A DNA stretch of 64,000 bases, taken from assembly GCF_900119365.1 (NCBI RefSeq), contig NZ_FPJO01000024.1:40975-104974 (forward strand), read 5' to 3'. Positions 9,084 to 17,506 of the stretch are shown one piece after another (the first letter of the stretch is position 1; each line of letters starts with the position of its first letter). The translations under genes were made by a program, and so were the position numbers. This DNA comes from Streptomyces atratus (GTDB lineage Bacteria; Actinomycetota; Actinomycetes; Streptomycetales; Streptomycetaceae). The notes beneath the pieces were generated by a model. The model saw only the letters and a list, made by a program, of their open reading frames with translations, was not told the DNA's origin and ran no database searches.

Positions 9084-9527
9084 GTGGCGATGGAGGCCGG
9101 CCCTCGCGACACTGAACAAGACGCACCGGACGCGCTGCACGGGACAGGAAGTCTGAGCCCCGACGGGCCGGACGAGCTCGAAGCGACCCCCGAGGTCGAG
9201 GTCGAGCTGCGGCCCGCGCGCCGGCTGCGGATCTGGCAGCTGGCACCGATCGTCATGCTCGCCGCTGTGGGATCGCTGATGTTCGCCTTCCCGCTGGCCT
9301 TCGAGTTCGGCGACGGCGGCGCGGTCGTGGCCATGCTGGGCCTGCTGATCAGCTGCTGCGCGGCGGGCTGGGGCATGATGGCCGCCCGCCGCGTGGGATA
9401 CACCTGGCCCGGGCTGCCGCAGCGGGGCTCGGGCGAGCGGTCCGACTGGCGGGTGATCGCTCTGTACGTCGTCGTCGTGGGCGTGCTGGTGGCGCTGGCC
9501 ATCTGGCGCGTGGCACGGCTCCGCTGA
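9084..9527 (+). CDS. Conserved membrane protein, three predicted TM segments
   Basis: Unknown function, about 147 aa. An acidic, Pro/Glu-rich N-terminal cytoplasmic region (about 1-55) is followed by three hydrophobic helices: LAPIVMLAAVGSLMFAFPLA, AVVAMLGLLISCCAAGWGMM and VIALYVVVVGVLVALAIW. GTG at 9084 and ATG at 9090 are both possible, with GGGAGGG at 9074-9080 upstream. A longer reading frame from 9021 has no ribosome-binding site. It lies between miaA and dapF, a position conserved in streptomycetes as I recall it. Confidence 0.7.
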   Translation: MAMEAGPRDTEQDAPDALHGTGSLSPDGPDELEATPEVEVELRPARRLRIWQLAPIVMLAAVGSLMFAFPLAFEFGDGGAVVAMLGLLISCCAAGWGMMAARRVGYTWPGLPQRGSGERSDWRVIALYVVVVGVLVALAIWRVARLR

Positions 9528-9529
9528 CC

Positions 9530-9550
9530 CCCCGGCCTTCACCGCCGGGG
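9530..9550 (+). terminator. Short GC hairpin after the membrane protein gene
   Basis: CCCCGGC pairs with GCCGGGG around a 7-nt loop, starting at the stop codon of the membrane protein and ending 55 bp before dapF. A weak intrinsic terminator or attenuator is plausible. Confidence 0.4.
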
Positions 9551-9605
9551 CGCGCGGGGCCGCCCGGGGCCGTCAGCCGCCGGCGCCGTTTCGTACAGTT
9601 GCCCT

Positions 9606-10478
9606 GTGAGCACCTCGCAGATCGCCTTTCTCAAGGGTCACGGCACCGAGAACGACTTCGTGATCGTTCCCGACCCGGACAACACCATCGACCTGCCCGT
9701 GTCCGTCGTCGCCCGGCTCTGCGACCGCCGCGCCGGTATCGGCGGTGACGGCCTGCTGCACGCCGTACGGTCCGCCGCGCACCCCGAGGCGCAGGCCATG
9801 GCGGGCGAGGCCGAGTGGTTCATGGACTACCGCAACGCGGACGGTTCGATCGCCGAGATGTGCGGCAACGGCGTGCGGGTCTTCGCCGGGTATCTCCAGC
9901 GCGCCGGACACGCCGAGGAGGGTGACCTCGCCGTCGCGACCCGGGGCGGCGTGAAGAAGGTGCACATCGCCAAGGACGGCGAGATCACGGTCTCCATGGG
10001 GCGCGCGCTCCTCCCCGGGGACGGTGTCACGGTCAGCCTCGGCGGCCGCAGCTGGGACGCCCGCAACGTGAACATGGGCAACCCCCACGCGGTGGCCTTC
10101 GTCGAGGACCTGGCGCACGCCGGGGATCTGCTTTCCGTGCCGCCCTACAGCCCCGCGGCCGTCTACCCCGAGGGCGTCAACATCGAATTCGTCGTGGACC
10201 GCGGACCGCGCCATGTCGCCATGCGGGTCCACGAGCGCGGCTCCGGCGAGACCCGCTCCTGCGGCACGGGTGCCTGTGCCGTGGCCGTCGCCGCGGCCCG
10301 CAGGGACGGCGCGGACCCTTCGGAGACCGGCACCCCCGTCACGTACACGGTCGATCTGCCCGGCGGCACCCTCGTGATCACCGAGCGGCCGGACGGCGAG
10401 ATCGAGATGACCGGACCGGCCGTGATCGTCGCCGAGGGCCTGATCGACTCCGCCTGGCTCGAAACGGAAAGCGCCTAG
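9606..10478 (+). CDS. dapF: Diaminopimelate epimerase DapF
   Basis: Converts LL- to meso-diaminopimelate. Streptomyces walls contain LL-DAP, but the meso form is needed for lysine. 290 aa. The two catalytic cysteines are seen as C86 in EMCGNGVRVF and about C219 in RSCGTGACAV; the N-terminal KGHGTENDFV matches the family. GTG start at 9606. It sits upstream of the RSH gene with a 141-bp gap that shows no obvious terminator. Confidence 0.95.
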   Translation: MSTSQIAFLKGHGTENDFVIVPDPDNTIDLPVSVVARLCDRRAGIGGDGLLHAVRSAAHPEAQAMAGEAEWFMDYRNADGSIAEMCGNGVRVFAGYLQRAGHAEEGDLAVATRGGVKKVHIAKDGEITVSMGRALLPGDGVTVSLGGRSWDARNVNMGNPHAVAFVEDLAHAGDLLSVPPYSPAAVYPEGVNIEFVVDRGPRHVAMRVHERGSGETRSCGTGACAVAVAAARRDGADPSETGTPVTYTVDLPGGTLVITERPDGEIEMTGPAVIVAEGLIDSAWLETESA

Positions 10479-10619
10479 AGCTTCGCTCGAATGGGTGATC
10501 CGTTTCACGCTGGGCGAGAGCCGGACTCCGCCACGTGGTGGGCTCGGTAGCATCAAGCACCGGCCCGGAGGCGCGACCGCACCTTCCCACCGCCGGTCGA
10601 TGCCGCCGGAGGTGCCCCC

Positions 10620-12788
10620 ATGAGTGCAGAGGCCACCAGCCCAGGTGCCCCCATCCGCAGACGGGGCCGCCCCCGGATCGATCTGCGCAGGCTCGGCCGC
10701 GTCGCGCTGCTCGGCCCCGTCTCCCGCGACCGGCTGCCCGACGCCATCGGCCATGTCGCCGAGGCCCACCGGGCCCACCACCCGGACGCCGACCTCTCGA
10801 TCCTGCACCGGGCCTACGTACTCGCGGAGTCCTCGCACCGCGGACAGATGCGCAAGAGCGGCGAGCCGTACATCACGCACCCGCTCGCGGTCACGCTGAT
10901 CCTCGCCCAACTCGGCGCCGAGACGACGACACTCACCGCGTCGCTGCTCCACGACACCGTCGAGGACACCGATGTGACCCTCGATCAGGTGCGCGACGAG
11001 TTCGGCGACGAGGTCTGCTATCTCGTCGACGGCGTCACCAAGCTCGAAAAGGTCGACTACGGAGCGGCCGCCGAGCCGGAGACCTTCCGCAAGATGCTGG
11101 TCGCGACCGGGGACGATGTCCGGGTCATGTCGATCAAGCTCGCCGACCGGCTGCACAACATGCGCACCCTCGGCGTGATGCGGCCCGAGAAACAGGCCAG
11201 GATCGCCAAGGTCACCCGTGACGTACTGATCCCACTGGCCGAACGGCTCGGCGTACAGGCCCTCAAGACCGAGCTGGAGGACCTGGTCTTCGCGATCCTC
11301 CACCCCGAGGAGTACGAACGCACCCGCGCGCTGATCGCCGCCGCGTCGGCGCGGCCGGACGGCTCCGGCGCCGCCCGTCAGGACCCGCTCGCGGCCATCG
11401 CGGAGAACGTCACGACGGTGCTGCGGGAGGCCGGCATCCCCGCCGAAGTCCTCATCAGGCCACGTCACTTCGTCTCCGTGCACCGGGTCGGCATCAAACG
11501 CGGCGAGCTGCGCGGCACCGACTTCGGCCGGCTGCTGGTGCTCGTCGGCGAGGACGCCGACTGTTATGCCGTGCTCGGTGAGCTGCACACCTGCTTCACC
11601 CCGGTGATCTCCGAGTTCAAGGACTTCATCGCCGCCCCCAAGTTCAACCTGTACCAGTCGTTGCACACCGCCGTCGTGGGTGAGGACGGGGCGGTCGCCG
11701 AAGTCCTCATCCGTACCCACCGGATGCACAAGGTCGCCGAGGCCGGGGTCATCGCCCTCGGCAATCCGTACGCCGCGGACGGCGGCACCGGCCCCCAGGC
11801 GGCCGAACCCGCGGACGGCGAGCGCGCCGACCCCACCCGGCCCGGCTGGCTCTCCCGGCTCCTCGAATGGCAGCAGTCCGCCCCGGACCCCGACACCTTC
11901 TGGACCACGCTCCGCGCCGACCTGGCCCAGGACCGGGAGATCACGGTCTTCCGGACCGACGGCGGCACGCTCGGGCTGCCCGCCGGAGCCAGCTGCGTCG
12001 ACGCCGCCTACGCGCAGTACGGGGACCGGGCGCACAACTGCATCGGCGCCCGGGTCAACGGCCGGCTGGCCACCCTCGGCACCGTGCTCAGCGACGGCGA
12101 CACCGTGCAGCTGCTGCTCGCCGAGGACGCCGCCTCGGGCCCCTCGCCCGACTGGCTCGACCACGCCAGGACGCCCGCCGCACGCATCGCCATCACCGGC
12201 TGGCTGGACACCCACCCCGAGGACACCCCGAGCCCGCACGGCGGCCGGCCCGGACAGCCGTCGCAGGGCCACTCCAGGCCCGGACCGCAGCCGCAGGGGC
12301 CGGTCGGCGCCGGGCTTGCCACGGCCCCGGGCGGGACCGCGACGGCCGTGGTGGACCGGCCGGACGCCACCGTACGGCTCGCGGGCTGCTGCACCCCCGT
12401 ACCACCCGACGCCGTCACCGGATTCGTGGTGCGCGGCGGTGCCGTCACCGTCCACCGGCTGGAGTGTCCCGCCGTCGCCCGGATGCGGTCGGTCGGCCGG
12501 TCGCCGGTCGGGGTGAGCTGGGAAGACTCCACCGAGTACCGGGTCACGCTGGTCGCAGAGTCCTTCGGGCGTCCCCGGCTGCTCGCCGATCTCACCGAGG
12601 CGATCGCGACGGCGGACGCGGCGATCATCGCCGCCACCGTCGAACCGCCCAGCGAACAGCGTGTCCGGCACACCTACACCCTGCAGCTCCCCGACGCGGC
12701 CGGACTGCCCGGCCTGATGCGCGCCATGCGTGACGTGCCCGGGGTGTACGACGTGAGCCGCGCCCGGCACCCCGCAGCCGCCCTCTGA
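10620..12788 (+). CDS. rshA: RelA/SpoT homologue (RshA-type) with degenerate synthetase motifs
   Basis: Bifunctional-type alarmone enzyme (ppGpp metabolism), 722 aa. The HD hydrolase domain looks complete: HRGQMRKSGEPYITHP, LLHDTVEDT and KLADRLHNMRTL supply the His/His-Asp/Asp set. The synthetase domain keeps DCYAVLGELHTCF, KDFIAAPKFNLYQSLHT and EVLIRT, but the strand that usually reads D-L-x-A-x-R-V-I-V is here GTDFGRLLVLVG, so synthesis may be weak. TGS (VFRTDGGTLGLPAGAS), CC-type (LAGCCTPVPPD) and ACT domains follow. The position after dapF matches S. coelicolor rshA, distinct from relA. The 140-aa region between TGS and CC is Pro/Gly-rich. Confidence 0.88.
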   Translation: MSAEATSPGAPIRRRGRPRIDLRRLGRVALLGPVSRDRLPDAIGHVAEAHRAHHPDADLSILHRAYVLAESSHRGQMRKSGEPYITHPLAVTLILAQLGAETTTLTASLLHDTVEDTDVTLDQVRDEFGDEVCYLVDGVTKLEKVDYGAAAEPETFRKMLVATGDDVRVMSIKLADRLHNMRTLGVMRPEKQARIAKVTRDVLIPLAERLGVQALKTELEDLVFAILHPEEYERTRALIAAASARPDGSGAARQDPLAAIAENVTTVLREAGIPAEVLIRPRHFVSVHRVGIKRGELRGTDFGRLLVLVGEDADCYAVLGELHTCFTPVISEFKDFIAAPKFNLYQSLHTAVVGEDGAVAEVLIRTHRMHKVAEAGVIALGNPYAADGGTGPQAAEPADGERADPTRPGWLSRLLEWQQSAPDPDTFWTTLRADLAQDREITVFRTDGGTLGLPAGASCVDAAYAQYGDRAHNCIGARVNGRLATLGTVLSDGDTVQLLLAEDAASGPSPDWLDHARTPAARIAITGWLDTHPEDTPSPHGGRPGQPSQGHSRPGPQPQGPVGAGLATAPGGTATAVVDRPDATVRLAGCCTPVPPDAVTGFVVRGGAVTVHRLECPAVARMRSVGRSPVGVSWEDSTEYRVTLVAESFGRPRLLADLTEAIATADAAIIAATVEPPSEQRVRHTYTLQLPDAAGLPGLMRAMRDVPGVYDVSRARHPAAAL

Positions 12789-12884
12789 CGCCGGCGGGCA
12801 GGTGCCGTCCGCCATCCGCTCTCATTCGGGTGGCGCGGCGCGCGCCGCGCCTGCCCAGCGGGAAGTCGCTGGTAGCGGTAGTTC

Positions 12885-14339
12885 ATGCCGTTCATCTCCC
12901 GCCGTCTGCGGGCCGCTCTGCTGGTCACCGCATCAGCCACCCTCGTCGCAGCCACCCTCCCCTCACCCGTGCCGCTCGGCATCGGGGATCCGCTCTTTCC
13001 CCATCTCGGCAACCCCGGGTACGACGTCCGGACCTACGACATCGGACTGACCTACCACGGCGACAACAGCAAGCCGCTGGACGCCGTCACCAGGATCGAC
13101 GCGCGGACCACCGAGCCGCTGGACCGGATCAACCTCGACTTCACCCGGGGCACCGTCCGCAGCGTCGAAGTCAACGGTCTGCGCGCCGACTTCGCCGTCA
13201 CGGACGAGGACCTGGTCATCGAGCCACTGGGCCGGCTCCCCGCCGGGGTGCCGCTGCGCATCACCGTCCGGCACACCAGCGACCCCGGCGGCGACCAGGA
13301 CAGCGGCGGCTGGCTGCGTACCGCCGACGGCCTGGCCATGGCCAATCAGGCCGACGCCGCGCACCGGGTCTTCCCCAGCAACGACCACCCCGCCGACAAG
13401 GCGTACTTCACCTTCCGGGTCACCGCGCCCAAGGACCTCACCGTGGTGGCCAACGGACTGCCCGCCGGCACGGCCCGGCACGGCGCCGACACCACCTGGA
13501 CCTACCGGACCGAACACCCCATGGCCACCGAACTGGCCCAGGTCTCCATCGGGCGTTCCACCGTCCTGCACCGTACCGGCCCGCACGGACTGCCGGTACG
13601 CGACGTGGTGCCCACCGCCGACCGCAAGCGCCTCGAACCCAGGCTCAGCAAGACCCCCGCCCAGCTGGAGTGGATGGAAAAGCAGGTCGGCCGCTACCCC
13701 TTCGAGACGTACGGACTGCTCGTCGCCGCCAACGACACCGGCTTCGAACTGGAGACCCAGACGCTCTCGCTCTTCGAGCGGTCCCTGTTCACCGGGGCCG
13801 GCCATCCCGAGTGGTACCTCGACTCGATCATGGTGCACGAGCTCGCCCACCAGTGGTTCGGCGACAGCGTCTCTCCGCAGAGCTGGTCCGATCTGTGGCT
13901 CAACGAAGGACATGCCACCTGGTACGAGGCCCGCTACGCCGAGGAGCACGCCGACAAGCCGCTGGAGCGCCGGATGCGTGAGGCCTACACCAGATCCGAC
14001 GGCTGGCGAGCGGCCGGCGGCCCGCCGGCCCGTCCCGACGCCCCGGAACCCGGACAGAAGATCAGCCTGTTCCGGCCGGTGGTGTACGACGGCAGCGCAC
14101 TGATCCTCTACGCGCTGCGCCAGGAGATCGGCGCGAGCGCGTTCGACCGGCTGGAGCGGAGCTGGGTGCGCAAGCACCGGGACTCCAACGCCACCACCGA
14201 GGACTTCGTCCGGCTGGCCTCCCGGACCGCGGGCCGCGACCTGACCTCGTTCCTCGACGGCTGGCTGTACGGGGAGAAGACCCCGCCGATGCCGGGGCAC
14301 CCGGACTGGCACAGCGCCACGCCCGCCGCACAGCGATAA
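12885..14339 (+). CDS. Secreted M1-family zinc metallopeptidase
   Basis: Gluzincin aminopeptidase-like enzyme, 484 aa. An N-terminal Arg-rich signal peptide (about 1-24, LLVTASATLVAATLPSPVP) indicates export. Zinc ligands are H318 and H322 with catalytic E319 in HELAHQWFGD, and E341 in WLNEGHATW, at the correct spacing. The substrate-binding strand, GAMEN in classic M1 enzymes, reads ETQTLS here. At 484 aa it has the M1 N-terminal and catalytic domains but only a short C-terminal helical part, as in small actinobacterial M1 peptidases. It is 96 bp after rshA and followed by hflX. Confidence 0.88.
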   Translation: MPFISRRLRAALLVTASATLVAATLPSPVPLGIGDPLFPHLGNPGYDVRTYDIGLTYHGDNSKPLDAVTRIDARTTEPLDRINLDFTRGTVRSVEVNGLRADFAVTDEDLVIEPLGRLPAGVPLRITVRHTSDPGGDQDSGGWLRTADGLAMANQADAAHRVFPSNDHPADKAYFTFRVTAPKDLTVVANGLPAGTARHGADTTWTYRTEHPMATELAQVSIGRSTVLHRTGPHGLPVRDVVPTADRKRLEPRLSKTPAQLEWMEKQVGRYPFETYGLLVAANDTGFELETQTLSLFERSLFTGAGHPEWYLDSIMVHELAHQWFGDSVSPQSWSDLWLNEGHATWYEARYAEEHADKPLERRMREAYTRSDGWRAAGGPPARPDAPEPGQKISLFRPVVYDGSALILYALRQEIGASAFDRLERSWVRKHRDSNATTEDFVRLASRTAGRDLTSFLDGWLYGEKTPPMPGHPDWHSATPAAQR

Positions 14340-14482
14340 ACCCGGTGACTGGTGAGGTACGGCCGTGCCACTATCGACGGGTCGCCGCGGCGGCCGGACC
14401 GGAGATTCCCGACAGCGGGAATCATCGGAAGGGGTCACGCGTTGTGACTGATGTAACGGAATTCCATCGACGTAAGGATCCA

Positions 14483-16003
14483 ATGACCTCCTCTTCTTCC
14501 CTTCCCCAGGACGCGCAGGATGCGCAGAGTGCTACGGAGAATGTCACCGAAAGCCTCACCGAGAGCCTTCGGGCCGACGCCCTGATGGAAGAGGACGTCG
14601 CCTGGAGCCACGAGATCGACGGAGAGCGGGACGGCGAGCAGTTCGACCGCTCGGAGCGCGCCGCGCTGCGGCGTGTGGCCGGACTCTCCACCGAGCTCGA
14701 AGATGTCACCGAGGTCGAGTACCGACAGCTGCGCCTGGAGCGCGTGGTGCTGGTGGGTGTCTGGACGTCGGGGACCGTGCGTGACGCGGAGAACTCCCTC
14801 GCGGAGCTGGCCGCACTGGCGGAGACGGCGGGCGCCCAGGTGCTCGACGCCGTCTTCCAGCGCCGCGACAAGCCGGACCCGGCAACCTACATCGGTTCGG
14901 GCAAGGCGCTGGAGCTGCGCGACATCGTCCTCGAATCCGGGGCGGACACCGTCGTCTGCGACGGTGAGCTCAGCCCCGGCCAGCTGATTCACCTGGAAGA
15001 CGTCGTCAAGGTCAAGGTGGTCGACCGGACCGCCCTGATCCTCGACATCTTCGCCCAGCACGCCAAGTCCCGAGAGGGCAAGGCGCAGGTCTCGCTGGCA
15101 CAGATGCAGTACATGCTGCCGCGGCTGCGCGGCTGGGGTCAGTCGCTCTCCCGTCAGATGGGCGGCGGCGGTTCCAGCGGCGGTGGCGGCATGGCCACCC
15201 GTGGCCCCGGTGAGACCAAGATCGAGACGGACCGGCGCCGGATCCGCGAGAAGATGGCGAAGATGCGCCGGGAGATCGCGGAGATGAAGACGGGCCGCGA
15301 GATCAAGCGCCAGGAACGCAAGCGCAACAAGGTGCCGTCGGTCGCCATCGCCGGCTACACCAACGCGGGCAAGTCCTCGCTGCTCAACCGGCTCACCGGT
15401 GCGGGCGTCCTGGTGGAGAACGCACTGTTCGCCACCCTGGACCCGACCGTGCGCCGGGCCGAGACGCCGGGCGGCCGGCTCTACACCCTGGCCGACACCG
15501 TCGGGTTCGTACGGCATCTGCCGCACCACCTCGTCGAGGCGTTCCGCTCCACCATGGAGGAGGTCGGCGAGTCCGACCTGATCCTGCACGTGGTGGACGG
15601 CTCCCACCCGGTGCCGGAGGAGCAGCTGGCCGCGGTGCGCGAAGTGATCCGCGAAGTGGGCGCGGTGGACGTGCCCGAGATCGTGGTGATCAACAAGGCG
15701 GACGCGGCCGATCCGCTGGTGCTCCAGCGACTGCTGCGCATCGAGAAGCACGCGATCGCCGTCTCGGCGCGCACCGGTGCCGGTATCGACGAGCTGCTCG
15801 CGCTCATCGACACCGAGCTGCCGCGGCCGTCGGTCGAGATCGACGCGCTCGTGCCGTACATCCAGGGCGGACTCGTCTCCCGGGTGCATGCCGAGGGCGA
15901 GGTGATCTCCGAGGAGCACACGTCGGAGGGCACACTGCTCAAGGCGCGGGTGCACGAGGAGCTGGCTGCCGAGCTCTCCTCGTTCGTCCCCGTGGCGCAC
16001 TGA
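14483..16003 (+). CDS. hflX: GTPase HflX
   Basis: Ribosome-associated GTPase of the HflX family (506 aa), implicated in rescue of stalled ribosomes. The N-terminal HflX domain includes DPATYIGSGKALEL. A Gly-rich loop lies before GPGETKIETDRRRIREKM, followed by the coiled helical linker. The G domain has G1 GYTNAGKSS (about 291-299), G2 ATLDPT, G3 DTVGF and G4 NKAD. ATG 14483 is preceded by AAGGA. A GTG at 14444 with GAAGGGG upstream would add 13 residues and cannot be excluded. A strong terminator follows. Confidence 0.93.
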   Translation: MTSSSSLPQDAQDAQSATENVTESLTESLRADALMEEDVAWSHEIDGERDGEQFDRSERAALRRVAGLSTELEDVTEVEYRQLRLERVVLVGVWTSGTVRDAENSLAELAALAETAGAQVLDAVFQRRDKPDPATYIGSGKALELRDIVLESGADTVVCDGELSPGQLIHLEDVVKVKVVDRTALILDIFAQHAKSREGKAQVSLAQMQYMLPRLRGWGQSLSRQMGGGGSSGGGGMATRGPGETKIETDRRRIREKMAKMRREIAEMKTGREIKRQERKRNKVPSVAIAGYTNAGKSSLLNRLTGAGVLVENALFATLDPTVRRAETPGGRLYTLADTVGFVRHLPHHLVEAFRSTMEEVGESDLILHVVDGSHPVPEEQLAAVREVIREVGAVDVPEIVVINKADAADPLVLQRLLRIEKHAIAVSARTGAGIDELLALIDTELPRPSVEIDALVPYIQGGLVSRVHAEGEVISEEHTSEGTLLKARVHEELAAELSSFVPVAH

Positions 16004-16025
16004 CCGCGGCGCGACACGGCTCAGC

Positions 16026-16071
16026 AAAGGCCGAAGGCCCGCCCCCGACCGGGGGCGGGCCTTCGGCCTTT
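16026..16071. terminator. Strong bidirectional hairpin terminator after hflX
   Basis: A 20-bp perfect stem starting AAAGGCCGAAGGCCCGCCCC with a short CGAC-type loop. It lies between convergent hflX and the minus-strand protease gene, so it probably ends both transcripts. Confidence 0.9.
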
Positions 16072-16091
16072 CATCGGGGTGCCGGTGGCCG

Positions 16092-17261
16092 TCAGTGGCC
16101 GGCGAACTTCTCGCTCATCGTGGTGAAGACGTCCTGCGCGCCCGGACCCAGGTGGGGACCGGCGAGCCAGCCCGAGGTCACCGGCCCGATGGAGGTGTTG
16201 GAGACCAGCACGGACTTGCCGTCACTGCCCTTCCTGAACCAACCACCGCCCGACGACCCACCCGTCATGGTGCAGCCGATGCGGTACATCGCCGGAGTGC
16301 TCGGGCTGATGGAGAGCCGCCCGGGGCGGTCGACGCACTTGTGCATGATCAGGCCGTCGTACGGGGGAGCGGCGGGGTATCCCCAGGCGCCCATGGCGCC
16401 GATCTGCGAGACCTCAGGGGCGTCGAAGCCGACCGCCAGGGCATTGCCCACGGCCTCCTCCAGCGACTTGGTGCCCTTCTCCGGCTTCACATGCAGCACC
16501 GCGTAGTCGTAGGGAGCGCCCTCGCCCCCGGTGGGGCCGCCGTCGGCCAGCCATTCCCCGGACGTCGTCGCCCAGTCCGCCCAGTACGCGCCGTACGGGG
16601 CGATCTCCTGGGGCTGCGCGTTCTTCAGGGCGGAGGCGGACTTGCCCTTGTCGTTGTACGCGGGCACGAAGACGATGTTGCGGTACCAGCCGCCTTTCGA
16701 ACCGGCGTGCACACAGTGTCCGGCGGTCCACACCAGGTTGGACCGGCCCGGGTTCCCCGGGTCCTTGACGACCGTGCCCGAGCAGACCATCGAGCCCTCG
16801 GGGGAGTCGAAGAACACCTTGCCGACCGGGGCCGCGTAGTTGTGGTACGGGGTCTTCTCGGGCTCGGCCCGCACCGGAGCGGGCTCCGGGTCGGTGACGC
16901 CCTGGTCGCCGGAGACGTCGCCGGCCGCCATGGTCTTCGCCGGGTCCTTGGCCGACTTCATCCGGTCGGGCTTCCACAGCCCCTCGATGACCGGGTTGAC
17001 GAAGTCCTTGGCCTCACGCAGCCACTTGCCCTTGTCCCAGTTCTTCCACTCGCCGTTCTTCCACTTCTCCGGGTCGACGCCGTGCTTCTTCAGCGTCTCG
17101 GCCAGACCGTCGGGCAGGGAGCCGCCGGCGTCCTGGCCACCCGCGGAGTCGGCGGCGGGCTTGCCGGTCGCGTCGTCCTCGCTCGGGCCGCAGGCCGTGG
17201 CCGTCAGCGCGAGCGAGGCGACGAGTCCGGTCGCGGCGAGCAGTGGACGTATGGATCGCAT
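16092..17261 (-). CDS. Trypsin-like lipoprotein serine protease (copy 1)
   Basis: Surface-anchored protease, 389 aa. The signal peptide ends with lipobox LTATAC. A spacer follows, then a Trp/Lys/Asp-rich segment (WKNGEWKNWDKGKWLREAKD, about residues 80-100). The chymotrypsin-fold domain has His in TAGHCVH, Asp in YDYAVLHV and Ser in GGSSGGGW. ATG 17261 is supported by AGGGGGA 9 nt upstream; the reading frame extends further upstream without a ribosome-binding site. The gene immediately upstream on the same strand encodes a close paralogue with the same layout, indicating tandem duplication. The substrate is unknown. Confidence 0.82.
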   Translation of the reverse strand: MRSIRPLLAATGLVASLALTATACGPSEDDATGKPAADSAGGQDAGGSLPDGLAETLKKHGVDPEKWKNGEWKNWDKGKWLREAKDFVNPVIEGLWKPDRMKSAKDPAKTMAAGDVSGDQGVTDPEPAPVRAEPEKTPYHNYAAPVGKVFFDSPEGSMVCSGTVVKDPGNPGRSNLVWTAGHCVHAGSKGGWYRNIVFVPAYNDKGKSASALKNAQPQEIAPYGAYWADWATTSGEWLADGGPTGGEGAPYDYAVLHVKPEKGTKSLEEAVGNALAVGFDAPEVSQIGAMGAWGYPAAPPYDGLIMHKCVDRPGRLSISPSTPAMYRIGCTMTGGSSGGGWFRKGSDGKSVLVSNTSIGPVTSGWLAGPHLGPGAQDVFTTMSEKFAGH

Positions 17262-17407
17262 GGAAAGCGTTCCCCCTGAAAGTTCCGAAATTGCCATGAA
17301 CGTGTCATGCGACTCGGTGGCCGGACCAGGGGCCGCCGAAGATGCAGTGCCCCACCCCATGACGGTCCGGAGCGTGCTCCCCGCCACGGCGGCGCGGCAC
17401 CACGGAG

Positions 17408-17446
17408 AGGGGCCCCCGGTGCTCAACTGCCGCGCCGGGGGCCCCT
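17408..17446 (-). terminator. Hairpin between the tandem protease genes
   Basis: AGGGGCCCCCGG pairs with CCGGGGGCCCCT (12-bp perfect stem). It lies 61 bp past the stop of the upstream protease copy and before the start of the second, so the two genes probably have separate transcripts. Confidence 0.7.
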
Positions 17447-17506
17447 GATGCTCCGTCACCGGAAACGTCGACCGTCACCGGAAACGGGCCGGGTGACGGT
17501 CCGTCG

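Noticed and set aside
9573..12815. 1080-aa open frame antisense to dapF and rshA
   Set aside because: A GC-skew shadow: low-complexity Gly/Arg/Asp sequence with no domain, while the sense strand encodes well-known proteins.
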